Positions 34,907 to 43,698 of a stretch of DNA of 64,000 nt are shown here, piece after piece (the stretch's first letter is position 1; each line of letters opens with the position of its first letter). The notes below the pieces were generated by a model, which made no database searches, had not been told where the DNA came from, and saw only the letters and a program-made list of their open reading frames with translations. A program made the translations under genes and the position numbers. The stretch is from Bacillota bacterium (GTDB lineage Bacteria > Bacillota > Clostridia > Lachnospirales > Lachnospiraceae): positions 62,001 through 126,000 of the forward strand of contig JAEZGK010000013.1 of assembly GCA_023437365.1 (NCBI GenBank), in the 5' to 3' direction.

Positions 34907-36994
34907 ATGAATGTTTACTCTTCGGAAAAGATTCGTAATGTTGTTTTGTTAGGCCACGGTGGCTGTGGCAAGACTACTTTAGTCGAAGCCATAGCGTATA
35001 CAACAGGAGTTCTCAAACGTCAGGGAAAAGTGGAAGAGGGAAGTACAATCAGTGATTATGATAAGGAAGAACAGAAGAGATTGTTCTCCATCAGTACTAC
35101 AGTAGTACCAATCATTTTTGAAGACATCAAGATTAACTTTTTTGACACACCCGGTTATTTTGATTTTGTGGGTGAAGTAGAGGAAGCATTAGAAGCAGCA
35201 GATGCAGCAGTAATCATAGTATCAGCGAAGGCAGGCGTAGAAGTGGGTACCTTGAAGGCTTGGGATTATTGTGAAAAGCATCATTTACCCAGAATATTCT
35301 TTGTAACAGATATGGATGATGATAACGCAAGTTATCGTGAGGTGGTGGAAAGATTAACAGAGCTTTACGGTAAGAAGATTGCTCCGTTTCATATTCCGAT
35401 CAGGGAGAATGAAAAATTCGTGGGATTTGTTAATGTTGTTAAGATGGCAGGAAGAAGATTTACCACAGCCAGCAATTATGAAGAGTGTGAGATCCCCGAT
35501 TATAGTCAGGAAAATCTTTCGAAGTTCAGGGAAGTCCTTCTGGATGCGGTAGCCGAGACCAGTGAGGAATTGATGGATAAGTATTTCTCGGGAGAGGAAT
35601 TCACCCAGGAAGAAATCTCCGTAGCACTTCGAAATAATGTTATAGATGGTACTGTGGTTCCGGTTATGTGTGGTTCAGGTATCTATGCACAAGGTACCAC
35701 GATGCTGCTACAGGCAATCGAGAAATATTTCCCGGATCCGTCTAAGATCGGTATCCAAGGAAAGAATGTTAAAACCGGTGAAGCCTTTGAGGCCAACTAC
35801 GATGAGAAGAAGCCTTTTTCAGCCAGAGTATTTAAGACGATTGCTGATCCGTTCATCGGAAAGTTCTCCTTATTCAAGGTATGCTCCGGTGTGCTAAAGA
35901 CAGATATGACGGTGTGTAACGCGGATAAGGATACAGAGGAGAAGGTGAACCGTATCTATGTGCTCAGAGGTAAGGAGCAGATAGAGGTTAACGAGCTTCG
36001 CGCAGGTGATATCGGTGCACTAGGTAAATTATCCGAAACAGTAACCGGAGATACTCTATCCACGAAGGCTACCCCAATTATTTATGACAGAATCACTGTA
36101 TCCACTCCTTATACCTATCAGCGTTTCAAGACGAAGAACAAGGGTGATGACGATAAGGTATCCCAGGCTCTTGGCAAGCTGATGGATGAAGACCTTACTT
36201 TGAAGGTAGTGAATGATAAGGAGAACAGACAGACCTTATTATACGGTATCGGAGATCAGCAGCTGGATGTTGTTGTGAATAAGCTGTTAACTAAGTATAA
36301 GGTTGAGATAGAGGTAATGAAGCCCAGAGTACCGTTCCGTGAGACGCTTCGCAAGAAGGTACGTGTTCAGGGTAAATATAAAAAGCAATCCGGCGGACAT
36401 GGTCAGTACGGAGATGTTCATATTGAATTTGAACCCTCCGGTGATATGGAGAAGCCATATATCTTTGAGGAGAAGATATTCGGTGGTTCTGTACCCAGGA
36501 ACTTCTTCCCGGCTGTTGAAAAGGGTATTGCTGAGAGTGTAATCAAAGGACCCGTAGCAGGATATCCGGTTGTAGGCTTGAAAGCGACACTGGTGGATGG
36601 TTCCTATCATCCGGTAGACTCTTCAGAAATGGCGTTCAAGATGGCTACCATCCAGGCCTTCAAACAGGGCTTTATGGAGGCATCTCCGGTACTATTGGAG
36701 CCGATTGCATCCCTGAAGGTGCTGGTTCCGGATAAATTCACCGGAGATATCATGGGCGATCTGAATAAGAGACGCGGCAGGGTACTTGGTATGAACCCTG
36801 TGGCAGGAGGAAAACAGGAGATCGTGGCTGATATTCCGATATCCGAGTTATATGGATATTCTACAGACCTACGTTCCATGACCGGCGGTATCGGTGATTT
36901 CTCCTATGAATTTACCCGTTATGAGCAGGCTCCTTCCGATGTACAGCAGAAGGTAATCGAAGAAAATGCAAAGGAAGAGCAGGCTGAAGAATAA
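34907..36994 (+). CDS. Elongation factor G-like translational GTPase (EF-G paralogue)
   Basis: A 695-residue translational GTPase with the five EF-G domains. P-loop GHGGCGKT is at 16-23 and DTPG at 80-83. The position of the guanine-specificity motif NKxD reads TDMD (134-137), although the flanking DDNASYREVVERL is typical. The GHGG-type P-loop marks the EF-G-like paralogue group of clostridia, not the housekeeping fusA beside rpsL/rpsG, and no ribosomal genes are near. Its function could be ribosome recycling or stress-related translocation. The start is ATG 34907 with GGAGGAAATCG upstream; the frame extends to 34805 without a ribosome-binding site. Confidence 0.87.
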   Translation: MNVYSSEKIRNVVLLGHGGCGKTTLVEAIAYTTGVLKRQGKVEEGSTISDYDKEEQKRLFSISTTVVPIIFEDIKINFFDTPGYFDFVGEVEEALEAADAAVIIVSAKAGVEVGTLKAWDYCEKHHLPRIFFVTDMDDDNASYREVVERLTELYGKKIAPFHIPIRENEKFVGFVNVVKMAGRRFTTASNYEECEIPDYSQENLSKFREVLLDAVAETSEELMDKYFSGEEFTQEEISVALRNNVIDGTVVPVMCGSGIYAQGTTMLLQAIEKYFPDPSKIGIQGKNVKTGEAFEANYDEKKPFSARVFKTIADPFIGKFSLFKVCSGVLKTDMTVCNADKDTEEKVNRIYVLRGKEQIEVNELRAGDIGALGKLSETVTGDTLSTKATPIIYDRITVSTPYTYQRFKTKNKGDDDKVSQALGKLMDEDLTLKVVNDKENRQTLLYGIGDQQLDVVVNKLLTKYKVEIEVMKPRVPFRETLRKKVRVQGKYKKQSGGHGQYGDVHIEFEPSGDMEKPYIFEEKIFGGSVPRNFFPAVEKGIAESVIKGPVAGYPVVGLKATLVDGSYHPVDSSEMAFKMATIQAFKQGFMEASPVLLEPIASLKVLVPDKFTGDIMGDLNKRRGRVLGMNPVAGGKQEIVADIPISELYGYSTDLRSMTGGIGDFSYEFTRYEQAPSDVQQKVIEENAKEEQAEE

Positions 36995-37119
36995 TTGATA
37001 CTAATTAATACTATTAGTATAATTAAATTGACTTTCTGCTTTTAGATAGTTAGAATAGCTAGTGGATAGTTCATCTGGTGTAGAGCAGAAGCAATCAATA
37101 TAATCCAAATTGATTTTTG

Positions 37120-37210
37120 GAGGCCATCCTCAGATAATACCTATATTATTTAGGTTTAGTTGTACGAATTTCAGATGACTGCAACGGTTTGACGGAATGG
37201 CCTCTTTTTT
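37120..37210 (+). terminator. Three-way-junction terminator/leader ahead of the purine permease
   Basis: Stem 37120-37127/37197-37204 (GAGGCCAT/ATGGCCTC, perfect) is followed by TTTTTT. It encloses two further arms: 37128-37140 region with 37146-37154 and GTTG/CAAC around 37168-37184. The shape is that of a riboswitch-like three-way junction ending in a terminator, but the conserved purine-riboswitch loop bases are absent. It could simply end the EF-G transcript. The rest of 36995-37339 shows nothing else clear. Confidence 0.55.
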
Positions 37211-37339
37211 GTTTCTATTTGCAGGAAAACTCTTACTATCTGTATTAGATTATGTGTAAGGTACTATGTTAGGGGATGTATATAAAGGGGATCTCAAAGG
37301 ATAACCCTTTTTATAAAAACAATAAAAAGGAGAGTTTTT

Positions 37340-38701
37340 ATGGAAAAGTTTTTCAAGCTTAAAGAACACGGAACAAACGTTTCCACGGAAATCATTGCGG
37401 GTATTACTACATTCTTTGCAATGGCTTACATCATTTTTCTTAATCCTAACATCCTGTCTGCAACAGGGATGCCGTCAGGAGCAATCTTTTTAGCTACGAT
37501 TTTTGCATCCGTAGCCGGTACTTTAGTAATGGGATTGGTTGCTAATGTACCCTATGCACAGGCACCCGGTATGGGATTAAATGCATTCTTTACCTACACA
37601 GTATGCTTGGGATTAAAGTTTAGCTGGCAGCAGGCATTAGCTATGGTATTTATCTGCGGTCTTATTAACGTCCTAATTACCGTTACTAAGATTCGTAAGT
37701 TAATTATTAAAGCAATTCCTGAGAGCTTACAGCATGCCATCGGCGGCGGTATTGGTGTATTTATCGCATATATCGGCTTTTTAAATGTAGGCTTGATTAA
37801 CTTTGAAGCAGGTATTCCTGCTCTGTCTGTTTTAAATTCACCGGCACTGATTCTGTTCATCATTGGTGTTGTAATTATTTTAGTACTTGTTCTGCTCAAG
37901 GTAAAAGGTGCCATTCTTATAGGTATCTTTGCTACAACAATCCTTGGTATTCCTATGGGCGTAACTAATGTAGATTTCAATACTACCACTGGTTTAGCAG
38001 ATTCCTTTAGTCAGCTTGGAACTACTTTTTGTGCGGCTTTCGGCGCAGAAGGCATGCAGTCCTTATTCAGCGATGCATCAAGAATTCCGTTGGTATTGAT
38101 GACTATCTTTGCTTTCAGCTTATCCGATACCTTTGATACAATCGGTACCTTTATCGGAACCGGCAGAAGATCCGGTATCTTTGATGAAACTGATGAAAAG
38201 GCTCTGGAAAGCGGCAGCGGTTTTAAATCCAAGATGGACAAGGCATTATTTGCGGACTCTATCGCAACCAGTGTAGGTGCTGTATTTGGTACTTCTAATA
38301 CAACCACTTATGTTGAGAGTGCAGCCGGTATCGGAGCAGGCGGACGCACAGGTCTTACCGCTATTACTGTAGCTGTATTATTCCTTGCTAGTATGGTATT
38401 TGCACCAATTGTTAGTATCGTTCCTACCCAAGCAGCTTCTCCTGCATTGATTGCAGTTGGTATCATGATGATTTCTTCCTTTAAGGAGATTAAATGGGAC
38501 GATATCGAAGAAGCAATTCCGGCATTCTTTGCAGCTATCTTTATGGCCTTGAATTATAGTATTTCATATGGTATTGCAGGAGGATTTATCTTCTACGTTA
38601 TCGTTAAGTGTGCTAAGGGTAAGGTTAAGGAAATCAGCCCGGTAGTATGGGTTGCCTCCTTATTGTTTATTGCTAACTTTGCTATTCTTGCAATAATTTA
38701 A
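37340..38701 (+). CDS. Purine (guanine/hypoxanthine or adenine) permease, AzgA/PbuG type
   Basis: A 453-residue NCS2-superfamily transporter with about 14 membrane segments. GITTFFAMAYIIFLNPNIL, YAQAPGMGLNAFFTY, FSLSDTFDTIGTFIGT and TTTYVESAAGIGAGGRTGL are the conserved motifs of the AzgA-like branch. It imports purine bases with protons. GGAGAG precedes ATG 37340 and a small hairpin (AAAGGG/CCCTTT) lies close upstream, which could mask initiation. Monocistronic, with a good terminator after it. Confidence 0.93.
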   Translation: MEKFFKLKEHGTNVSTEIIAGITTFFAMAYIIFLNPNILSATGMPSGAIFLATIFASVAGTLVMGLVANVPYAQAPGMGLNAFFTYTVCLGLKFSWQQALAMVFICGLINVLITVTKIRKLIIKAIPESLQHAIGGGIGVFIAYIGFLNVGLINFEAGIPALSVLNSPALILFIIGVVIILVLVLLKVKGAILIGIFATTILGIPMGVTNVDFNTTTGLADSFSQLGTTFCAAFGAEGMQSLFSDASRIPLVLMTIFAFSLSDTFDTIGTFIGTGRRSGIFDETDEKALESGSGFKSKMDKALFADSIATSVGAVFGTSNTTTYVESAAGIGAGGRTGLTAITVAVLFLASMVFAPIVSIVPTQAASPALIAVGIMMISSFKEIKWDDIEEAIPAFFAAIFMALNYSISYGIAGGFIFYVIVKCAKGKVKEISPVVWVASLLFIANFAILAII

Positions 38702-38734
38702 TCACATAAAATAAAACTCTTAAACATAATAGTT

Positions 38735-38771
38735 CAGGGTGCCGCCTTATTATAAGTACGGCACCCTGTTT
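38735..38771 (+). terminator. Terminator after the purine permease
   Basis: Perfect 10-bp stem CAGGGTGCCG/CGGCACCCTG (38735-38744/38759-38768) followed by TTT. Confidence 0.88.
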
Positions 38772-38990
38772 AAATTAAAAAGCGGATTATATATTAGTAG
38801 TTATCTTTTCTGTATCTGTGTACTGAAGGCGTTGTCCTATTCCTTGCATTAAAAATAAGTGTTCGCATGGAGTCTTTTATAAATAGATTAAGGGATGATT
38901 AAGAATAGGAAAACTGCTGGAGAATTTGACGCTTTTATTGTAGAATATAAATGGTAGACTAACTTTATTATTATATTGAGGGGTGATTTT

Positions 38991-39437
38991 ATGTCAAAAA
39001 TTCCGCAGGAAAGAAAAGCAGCATATTATATTGGAATGGGCATGATGATTATAGGTTTTCTTTTATTTATATCAGTCTTTTTCTCCGCGGCAAGAATGCT
39101 TAGCGGTCATAGTATGAGTTTTGGAGCAATACGCTTTTCGAATTCTATATGGGGTATGCTCTTATTGATATTCGGAAGCCTTATCATGAATATTGGTGCA
39201 AAGGGGTCGGCAGGTTCAGGGATAATTCTGGATCCTGAGAAGGCAAGAGAGGACTTAAAGCCTTTCAATGAAGCCAAGGGTGAGATGATCAATGATATAA
39301 TCAGTAATATAGATGTGGTTGATCAACTGACGCAAGGGCAACAGCCTAAAGAGATTATTAAGATAAAATGCAGGAACTGTGGAGGTTTAAATGAGGAAGA
39401 TGCAAAGTTTTGTAAGAATTGTGGTCAGCTTCTTTAA
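38991..39437 (+). CDS. Membrane protein with C-terminal zinc ribbon
   Basis: A 148-residue protein: two hydrophobic segments (residues about 14-36 and 52-72), a polar middle, and a C-terminal zinc ribbon with CRNCGGLNEEDAKFCKNCG. The layout (membrane hairpin plus cytoplasmic zinc ribbon) has no known function. ATG 38991 has GAGGGGTGA upstream; an in-frame TTG at 38976 is not needed. It is the last gene before the surface-protein regulon and ends at two terminators. Confidence 0.75.
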   Translation: MSKIPQERKAAYYIGMGMMIIGFLLFISVFFSAARMLSGHSMSFGAIRFSNSIWGMLLLIFGSLIMNIGAKGSAGSGIILDPEKAREDLKPFNEAKGEMINDIISNIDVVDQLTQGQQPKEIIKIKCRNCGGLNEEDAKFCKNCGQLL

Positions 39438-39455
39438 TAATATGATGTAATAAAG

Positions 39456-39547
39456 AAGTCACGCAGGCGTGACTTTGTTCAAAATCTTACAAATCCTATA
39501 ACATAGCTGGTGAAATCATAGTTACCATGATTCACCAGCTATTTTTA
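39456..39547 (+). terminator. Two successive terminators
   Basis: First stem 39456-39464/39467-39475 (AAGTCACGC/GCGTGACTT); second stem 39503-39519/39527-39542 (one bulge) followed by ATTTTTATT. Together they insulate the surface-protein locus from upstream transcription. Confidence 0.88.
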
Positions 39548-39556
39548 TTATGATGC

Positions 39557-39651
39557 GTGCGGTAATAGATATGTGCGGAAATAGATACGATTCGTGCGGT
39601 AATAGATACGATTCGTGCGGTAAACGGTTTTCGAGAGAATAATGTGATATT
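39557..39651 (+). promoter_or_regulatory. Class A operator array and promoter of the 1097-residue surface protein
   Basis: ACGATTCGT boxes at 39587-39595 and 39608-39616 are spaced exactly 21 bp. GTGCGG also occurs at 39557 and 39573, so partial boxes extend upstream. Sixteen bp after the second box start lies ACGGTTT (39624), in the place of a -35, and TGTGATATT (39643-39651) is an extended -10. There is no good -35, which fits activator dependence. The remaining leader to 39821 has no gene. Confidence 0.8.
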
Positions 39652-39821
39652 CTTATTTGTAGTAATAACACTCAACCGGGAAAGGAAGAATGTTTTTTAG
39701 CAACAGCCTTATTCGGTTAGTTGATTGCAGGACGCTGAGTAGCTGTATTATATAGGATTACTGGGGGGCCAAAGATACTGCTTGTATACAAAAAGGATAA
39801 TGTTATCAGGAGGAATAAGAA

Positions 39822-42800
39822 ATGAAGCAAAAAGAGATGAAGAAAAAATATTTAGGCGTACTGATGATGCTGATTATGGTATTTACTATGTTGCCCGGGA
39901 CTCCGGTAACCGTGAGTGCGACAGGTGCCCCAGCTGCCACAATCGGCGAACAAGGATATAATACCCTACAAGAGGCTGTTGACGCAGTTACTGAGGGGCA
40001 GATCATAAAGCTAGGCAGCCATGACGGAGCTGGAGTTATAGTTTCAAATAATTGCAATTTTACTATAGATTTAAATGGGAAAACGTGGGATAGCGCTGAT
40101 GATAGTGCTATCATTAAAGGTGGTAACGGCACGATAATTATCACTGACACAGGAAGCAGCGGTGTTATTACCAGCAAAAACAATAATATAGATGAGTATG
40201 GCTATGGCTATGGAACAATTAGAGTGGTCAGCGGAAGCGCCATAATAATGAGTGGGACAGTGAGACACACCTCGAATCGCCCTACGATATGTAATATCGG
40301 TAGCGGCGGTGTGAGCGTGACTGGGGGTAAGGTGGAAAACACCTCGGCTGGTTCTGCGATTAGTAACGACGGTGATGGAAGCGTGACCTTAACAGGAGGT
40401 AGGATAGAATCCAATAATGGTATAGCAATTAAAAATGATGGCACTGGTACAATCTCAATTCCAAGCGGTACGGTTGAAATCATTACTAATTCTTGCGCGA
40501 TGGATAAAGTTCCTAATTTAGGAAGCTACACCGATGTACAGATCTTAGCGAAAGCATACGGTGCAAGTAGCGCAAGTGTGATTAGCAGTGAGACTCTTTT
40601 CAGTAACGTTTCTGCCTACAAATATCTAAAATTTAATAGTGCAAAAATCACCTCACAGCTGTATTTTTCTGGAGACGACTCTCAGGATTGCACCAATACT
40701 ACAAAGCATATTTCACACATCCACGCAGACGGCAGGAAATGCTGGGCATGGGATAAAGATAACAATACCCTGATTCTGGATGGGGTGGATATTGAGGTTT
40801 CTGGAGGTGACAGCGCCCTTTATTTTGAAGGCACCAGTACTAAGAAGCTAGTACTAAAGGGGAATAACAACATTACGCATAAAGACGGTACTTTTAACAG
40901 TGTTAAGGCCGTATATGCATATGCTTTAGAGATTAGCGGACCCGGCGCAGTAACCCTCCATGCTAGCGATAAGACTGGCATTGATGCTCGCTTAATCAGT
41001 TCGGGTATTTATACCAGTGGGAAGTTGAAAATTACGAGCGGCACCATTACGGCTGTCGGCGGAGCAGTTAGCTCTACGGGTAAAGAAGAATATAGAGGCT
41101 CTGAAAGCTATGGGCTTTGGGGGTATGGTGACGTTGAGATTACAGGCGGTACTGTCAATGCCACCGGAGGAAATGTAGTATTCGACAACTATGGTTACAG
41201 TCATGGTATCTGTCATGGTGCAGGTGGAATTAGCCTCTTAGGTGGGACAGTAACTGCACAGGCAACAATGGGAAATGAGCCATTTAGTGCCAATCCTACC
41301 CTGACCAATATGAGGCACAAGGCAGGTACAGGCACATGGAATAATACTACAGGTACAGCCTGCACCTATGAGTATGCGCCATTTGTAGCGGTAAATGACA
41401 TCACCATGACCAATGCTGCTTCGGTACAGACGAATACTGCTTTGACCTTAGCGGGAGCAGTTACACCGAGTGATGCCACCAATCAGACCATTGTATGGAG
41501 CGTGCAAAACGCTGGTGGTACCGGAGCAAGGATCACCGGAAGTACGTTTAGGGCAACGACGGCAGGTACAGCTACGATTAGGGCAACCGTGACAAAGGGT
41601 GCCAGCGAAAGTAGTAATTATACGAAGGATTTTACCATTACGGTATCACCTGGCACTCCGCCATTTGCAGCGGTAAATGACATCACCATGACCAATGCCG
41701 CTTCGGTACAGACGAATACTGCTTTGACCTTAGCGGGAGCAGTTACACCGAGTGATGCCACCAATCAGACCATTGTATGGAGCGTGCAAAACGCTGGTGG
41801 TACCGGAGCAACGATCAGCGGAGACATCTTTAGTGCAACGACGGCAGGTACAGCAACGATTAGGGCAACCGTCATAGATGGCTCCGGAGCAGGCAATGAT
41901 TACACTAAGCATTTTACTATTACTGTTAACATACCTCCTACCAGTGGCAGTGGTAGCGGAGGCTTCGGTGGAGGTGCTAGCACACCAACAAAGAATGAAG
42001 GAAAGCTTGAGAAGGATCAGAAGCAGGAAGGAAATGCTCCGGCAGCTAACCTAAAGGACAGCACGGAGGAACTGAAAACTAAGGTGTTATCTGCTGCGGA
42101 GCAGGAGCAGATAGCAGCAGGAAAGGACGCAAAGGTAATCTTAAAGGTTCAGGATATCAGTACTTCCGTCAGTGCTGAGGATAAGAAGCGGATTGAGGAA
42201 AAGCTGGCTGCAGAACAGCTAAGTTCAGATAACCCGGCACTGCTATATGTGGATATCTCCCTGTATAAGCAGGTCGGAGATGGACAAGAGACCAAAGTAA
42301 CGCAGACGAGTGGTAAGATTAAAATCAGCATCGAGGTGCCGGAAAGCATGTGGAGCACCGAAGCTGGAGCGGACAGAATCTATCGTGTTGTCCGCATCCA
42401 CGATGGAGTGACAGAGATTCTGGACGGAACCTATGATCCGGCAACCCACCTCTTTACCTTTGAGACAGATCGTTTTTCAACCTATGTATTAACCTATCAG
42501 GATGGTAATACAACATCCGATCAGAATAGCGACGGTACCTCGAAGCAGCTTACGACAATTCGGGATTTTAATCATCTTCGATTGACTGCCAAGGCTGATG
42601 TGACCTCTCAGAAGCTATCCTATGCCAAGGTAGCAGGTGCTGACGGGTACCTCATCTACGGAGCACAATACGGGAAGAAGCTTAAGAAGCTTGCAGATGT
42701 AGAAGGAACTGTCAGAAGCTATACAGTGAAGAAATTAAAGAAGGGAACCTATTACACCTATCAGGTAAGAGCTTACAAGAACATTGACGGAAAGAAGGTA

Positions 42801-43115
42801 ATCATAGCCGAATCAAGCCAGATCCATTCGGTTACTACAAGTAATACTTATGGTAATCCGACAAAGATTATAATTAAGAAGTCTTCCATAACACTGACAG
42901 CAGGCAAAACTAAGAAGGTGACCTATCAGGTAGTGCTGCCGGAGAACAAGAAGATGAAAGCTTTTGCTAAACCGATTTGTTTTGAAACAACGAATCCGGA
43001 GATTGCAACAATCAGTAAGAATGGAACAATAACAGCAAAGGCAAAAGGTAATTGTGACGTATATGTATATGCACAGAACGGAGTCTATAAGAAAATTAAA
43101 CTCATAGTGAAATAG
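39822..43115 (+). CDS. Large secreted surface protein: beta-helix, Ig-like repeats, shared C-terminal module
   Basis: A 1097-residue exported protein. A signal peptide (residues 1 to about 33, ending VSA) is followed by TLQEAVDAV and ISGGT/VSGG-type beta-helix repeats, then a Cthe_2159-like carbohydrate-binding segment (about 285-520). Two nearly identical Ig-like (BIG2-type) repeats begin at 41388 and 41670. A Gly/Ser linker (GSGSGGFGGG) leads to the C-terminal module (41997-43115) with a fibronectin-like and a BIG2-type domain, shared with the proteins at 50157 and 53261. There is no LPxTG or SLH signal; the Lys-rich module may hold the protein to the wall, which is inference. AGGAGG precedes ATG 39822. 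Preceded by class A operators and closed by a terminator. Confidence 0.85.
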   Translation: MKQKEMKKKYLGVLMMLIMVFTMLPGTPVTVSATGAPAATIGEQGYNTLQEAVDAVTEGQIIKLGSHDGAGVIVSNNCNFTIDLNGKTWDSADDSAIIKGGNGTIIITDTGSSGVITSKNNNIDEYGYGYGTIRVVSGSAIIMSGTVRHTSNRPTICNIGSGGVSVTGGKVENTSAGSAISNDGDGSVTLTGGRIESNNGIAIKNDGTGTISIPSGTVEIITNSCAMDKVPNLGSYTDVQILAKAYGASSASVISSETLFSNVSAYKYLKFNSAKITSQLYFSGDDSQDCTNTTKHISHIHADGRKCWAWDKDNNTLILDGVDIEVSGGDSALYFEGTSTKKLVLKGNNNITHKDGTFNSVKAVYAYALEISGPGAVTLHASDKTGIDARLISSGIYTSGKLKITSGTITAVGGAVSSTGKEEYRGSESYGLWGYGDVEITGGTVNATGGNVVFDNYGYSHGICHGAGGISLLGGTVTAQATMGNEPFSANPTLTNMRHKAGTGTWNNTTGTACTYEYAPFVAVNDITMTNAASVQTNTALTLAGAVTPSDATNQTIVWSVQNAGGTGARITGSTFRATTAGTATIRATVTKGASESSNYTKDFTITVSPGTPPFAAVNDITMTNAASVQTNTALTLAGAVTPSDATNQTIVWSVQNAGGTGATISGDIFSATTAGTATIRATVIDGSGAGNDYTKHFTITVNIPPTSGSGSGGFGGGASTPTKNEGKLEKDQKQEGNAPAANLKDSTEELKTKVLSAAEQEQIAAGKDAKVILKVQDISTSVSAEDKKRIEEKLAAEQLSSDNPALLYVDISLYKQVGDGQETKVTQTSGKIKISIEVPESMWSTEAGADRIYRVVRIHDGVTEILDGTYDPATHLFTFETDRFSTYVLTYQDGNTTSDQNSDGTSKQLTTIRDFNHLRLTAKADVTSQKLSYAKVAGADGYLIYGAQYGKKLKKLADVEGTVRSYTVKKLKKGTYYTYQVRAYKNIDGKKVIIAESSQIHSVTTSNTYGNPTKIIIKKSSITLTAGKTKKVTYQVVLPENKKMKAFAKPICFETTNPEIATISKNGTITAKAKGNCDVYVYAQNGVYKKIKLIVK
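41997..43115 (+). repeat. Shared C-terminal module, copy 1
   Basis: About 1.1 kb coding for the conserved module starting GKLEKDQKQEGNAP and ending in QNGVYKKIK. It is very similar at DNA level to 51407-52526 and more diverged from 57650-58771. Confidence 0.95.
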
Positions 43116-43130
43116 TATGAAGAGAAGCGA

Positions 43131-43170
43131 TACCCCCCTGATAACTATAAACGTTATCAGGGGGGTATGT
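43131..43170 (+). terminator. Terminator after the 1097-residue surface protein
   Basis: Perfect 15-bp stem 43131-43145/43153-43167 with a C6/G6 core and a T-rich tail. Confidence 0.92.
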
Positions 43171-43195
43171 TTATTTGTATAATGTGGAAATAATT

Positions 43196-43262
43196 ACGAT
43201 TCGTGCGGTAGGAGACACGATTCGTGCGGTAAATGGTTTTTTATGGAGAAAATATGATATGT
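43196..43262 (+). promoter_or_regulatory. Class A operator pair and promoter of the 43307-46311 operon
   Basis: ACGATTCGT at 43196-43204 and 43217-43225, 21 bp apart; the match continues through GCGGTA on both. ATGGTTT follows 16 bp after the second box start, and TATGATATG (43253-43261) is the -10 region. The layout is the same as at 39587. Confidence 0.8.
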
Positions 43263-43306
43263 ATAGGATAGGTGATTAAGATTTATTTAGAAAGGTTGGA
43301 TTCTCT

Positions 43307-43630
43307 ATGACAGTAGCCCTACTGGGTTGGCTTATCGCAGGAGGCTGTATATTTGCATTTGTTATGCTATGGTTAATAGTAAGCTATAGAGAACTTTCTG
43401 CAAAAAAGAAGAGCCTTGTTGCCATTGGTGAGCAGGTACGATTTCATCGGAGATTATATATGCAAGAACGTGGTGGAGAAAACGATGCAGTGGCCAAAAA
43501 TATATTAGAAAATAAGCTTATGGTTTATCGCGAGGTGGAAAAAGACTACAACATCCTTCTAAGAAAACCGCTGAACCGTATCCCGGCGTATATTATGAGG
43601 TTTTATCCTGCAAAAAAAGATTGGGATTGA
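43307..43630 (+). CDS. Small membrane protein, operon-leading type 1
   Basis: A 107-residue protein: one N-terminal membrane helix (residues about 5-27), then a charged, probably coiled-coil cytoplasmic region and a conserved tail LLRKPLNRIPAYIMRFYP. Its paralogue at 52837 has LLKPMNRIPAYILGF in the same place. I do not recognise the family. It begins the transcript that continues into the anchored protein 43699, and its paralogue begins another surface operon, so a role in export or display of the next gene's product is a reasonable guess. ATG 43307 has AGAAAGG upstream. Confidence 0.75.
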   Translation: MTVALLGWLIAGGCIFAFVMLWLIVSYRELSAKKKSLVAIGEQVRFHRRLYMQERGGENDAVAKNILENKLMVYREVEKDYNILLRKPLNRIPAYIMRFYPAKKDWD

Positions 43631-43698
43631 CTAATATATACAAAGTGGTTTAGGATTAGACAGTAGTGATATCTGTGGACCACAGGGAATGGAGATAT

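Noticed and set aside
37120..37210. Purine riboswitch before the permease
   Set aside because: The conserved TCTAC/CCGTAA-type junction and loop bases are absent.
39557..39620. Four closely spaced GTGCGG repeats that could look like a small CRISPR array
   Set aside because: Period is 16-21 bp with no unique spacers, no cas genes, and the same 21-bp pairs recur at other promoters; they are regulatory boxes.
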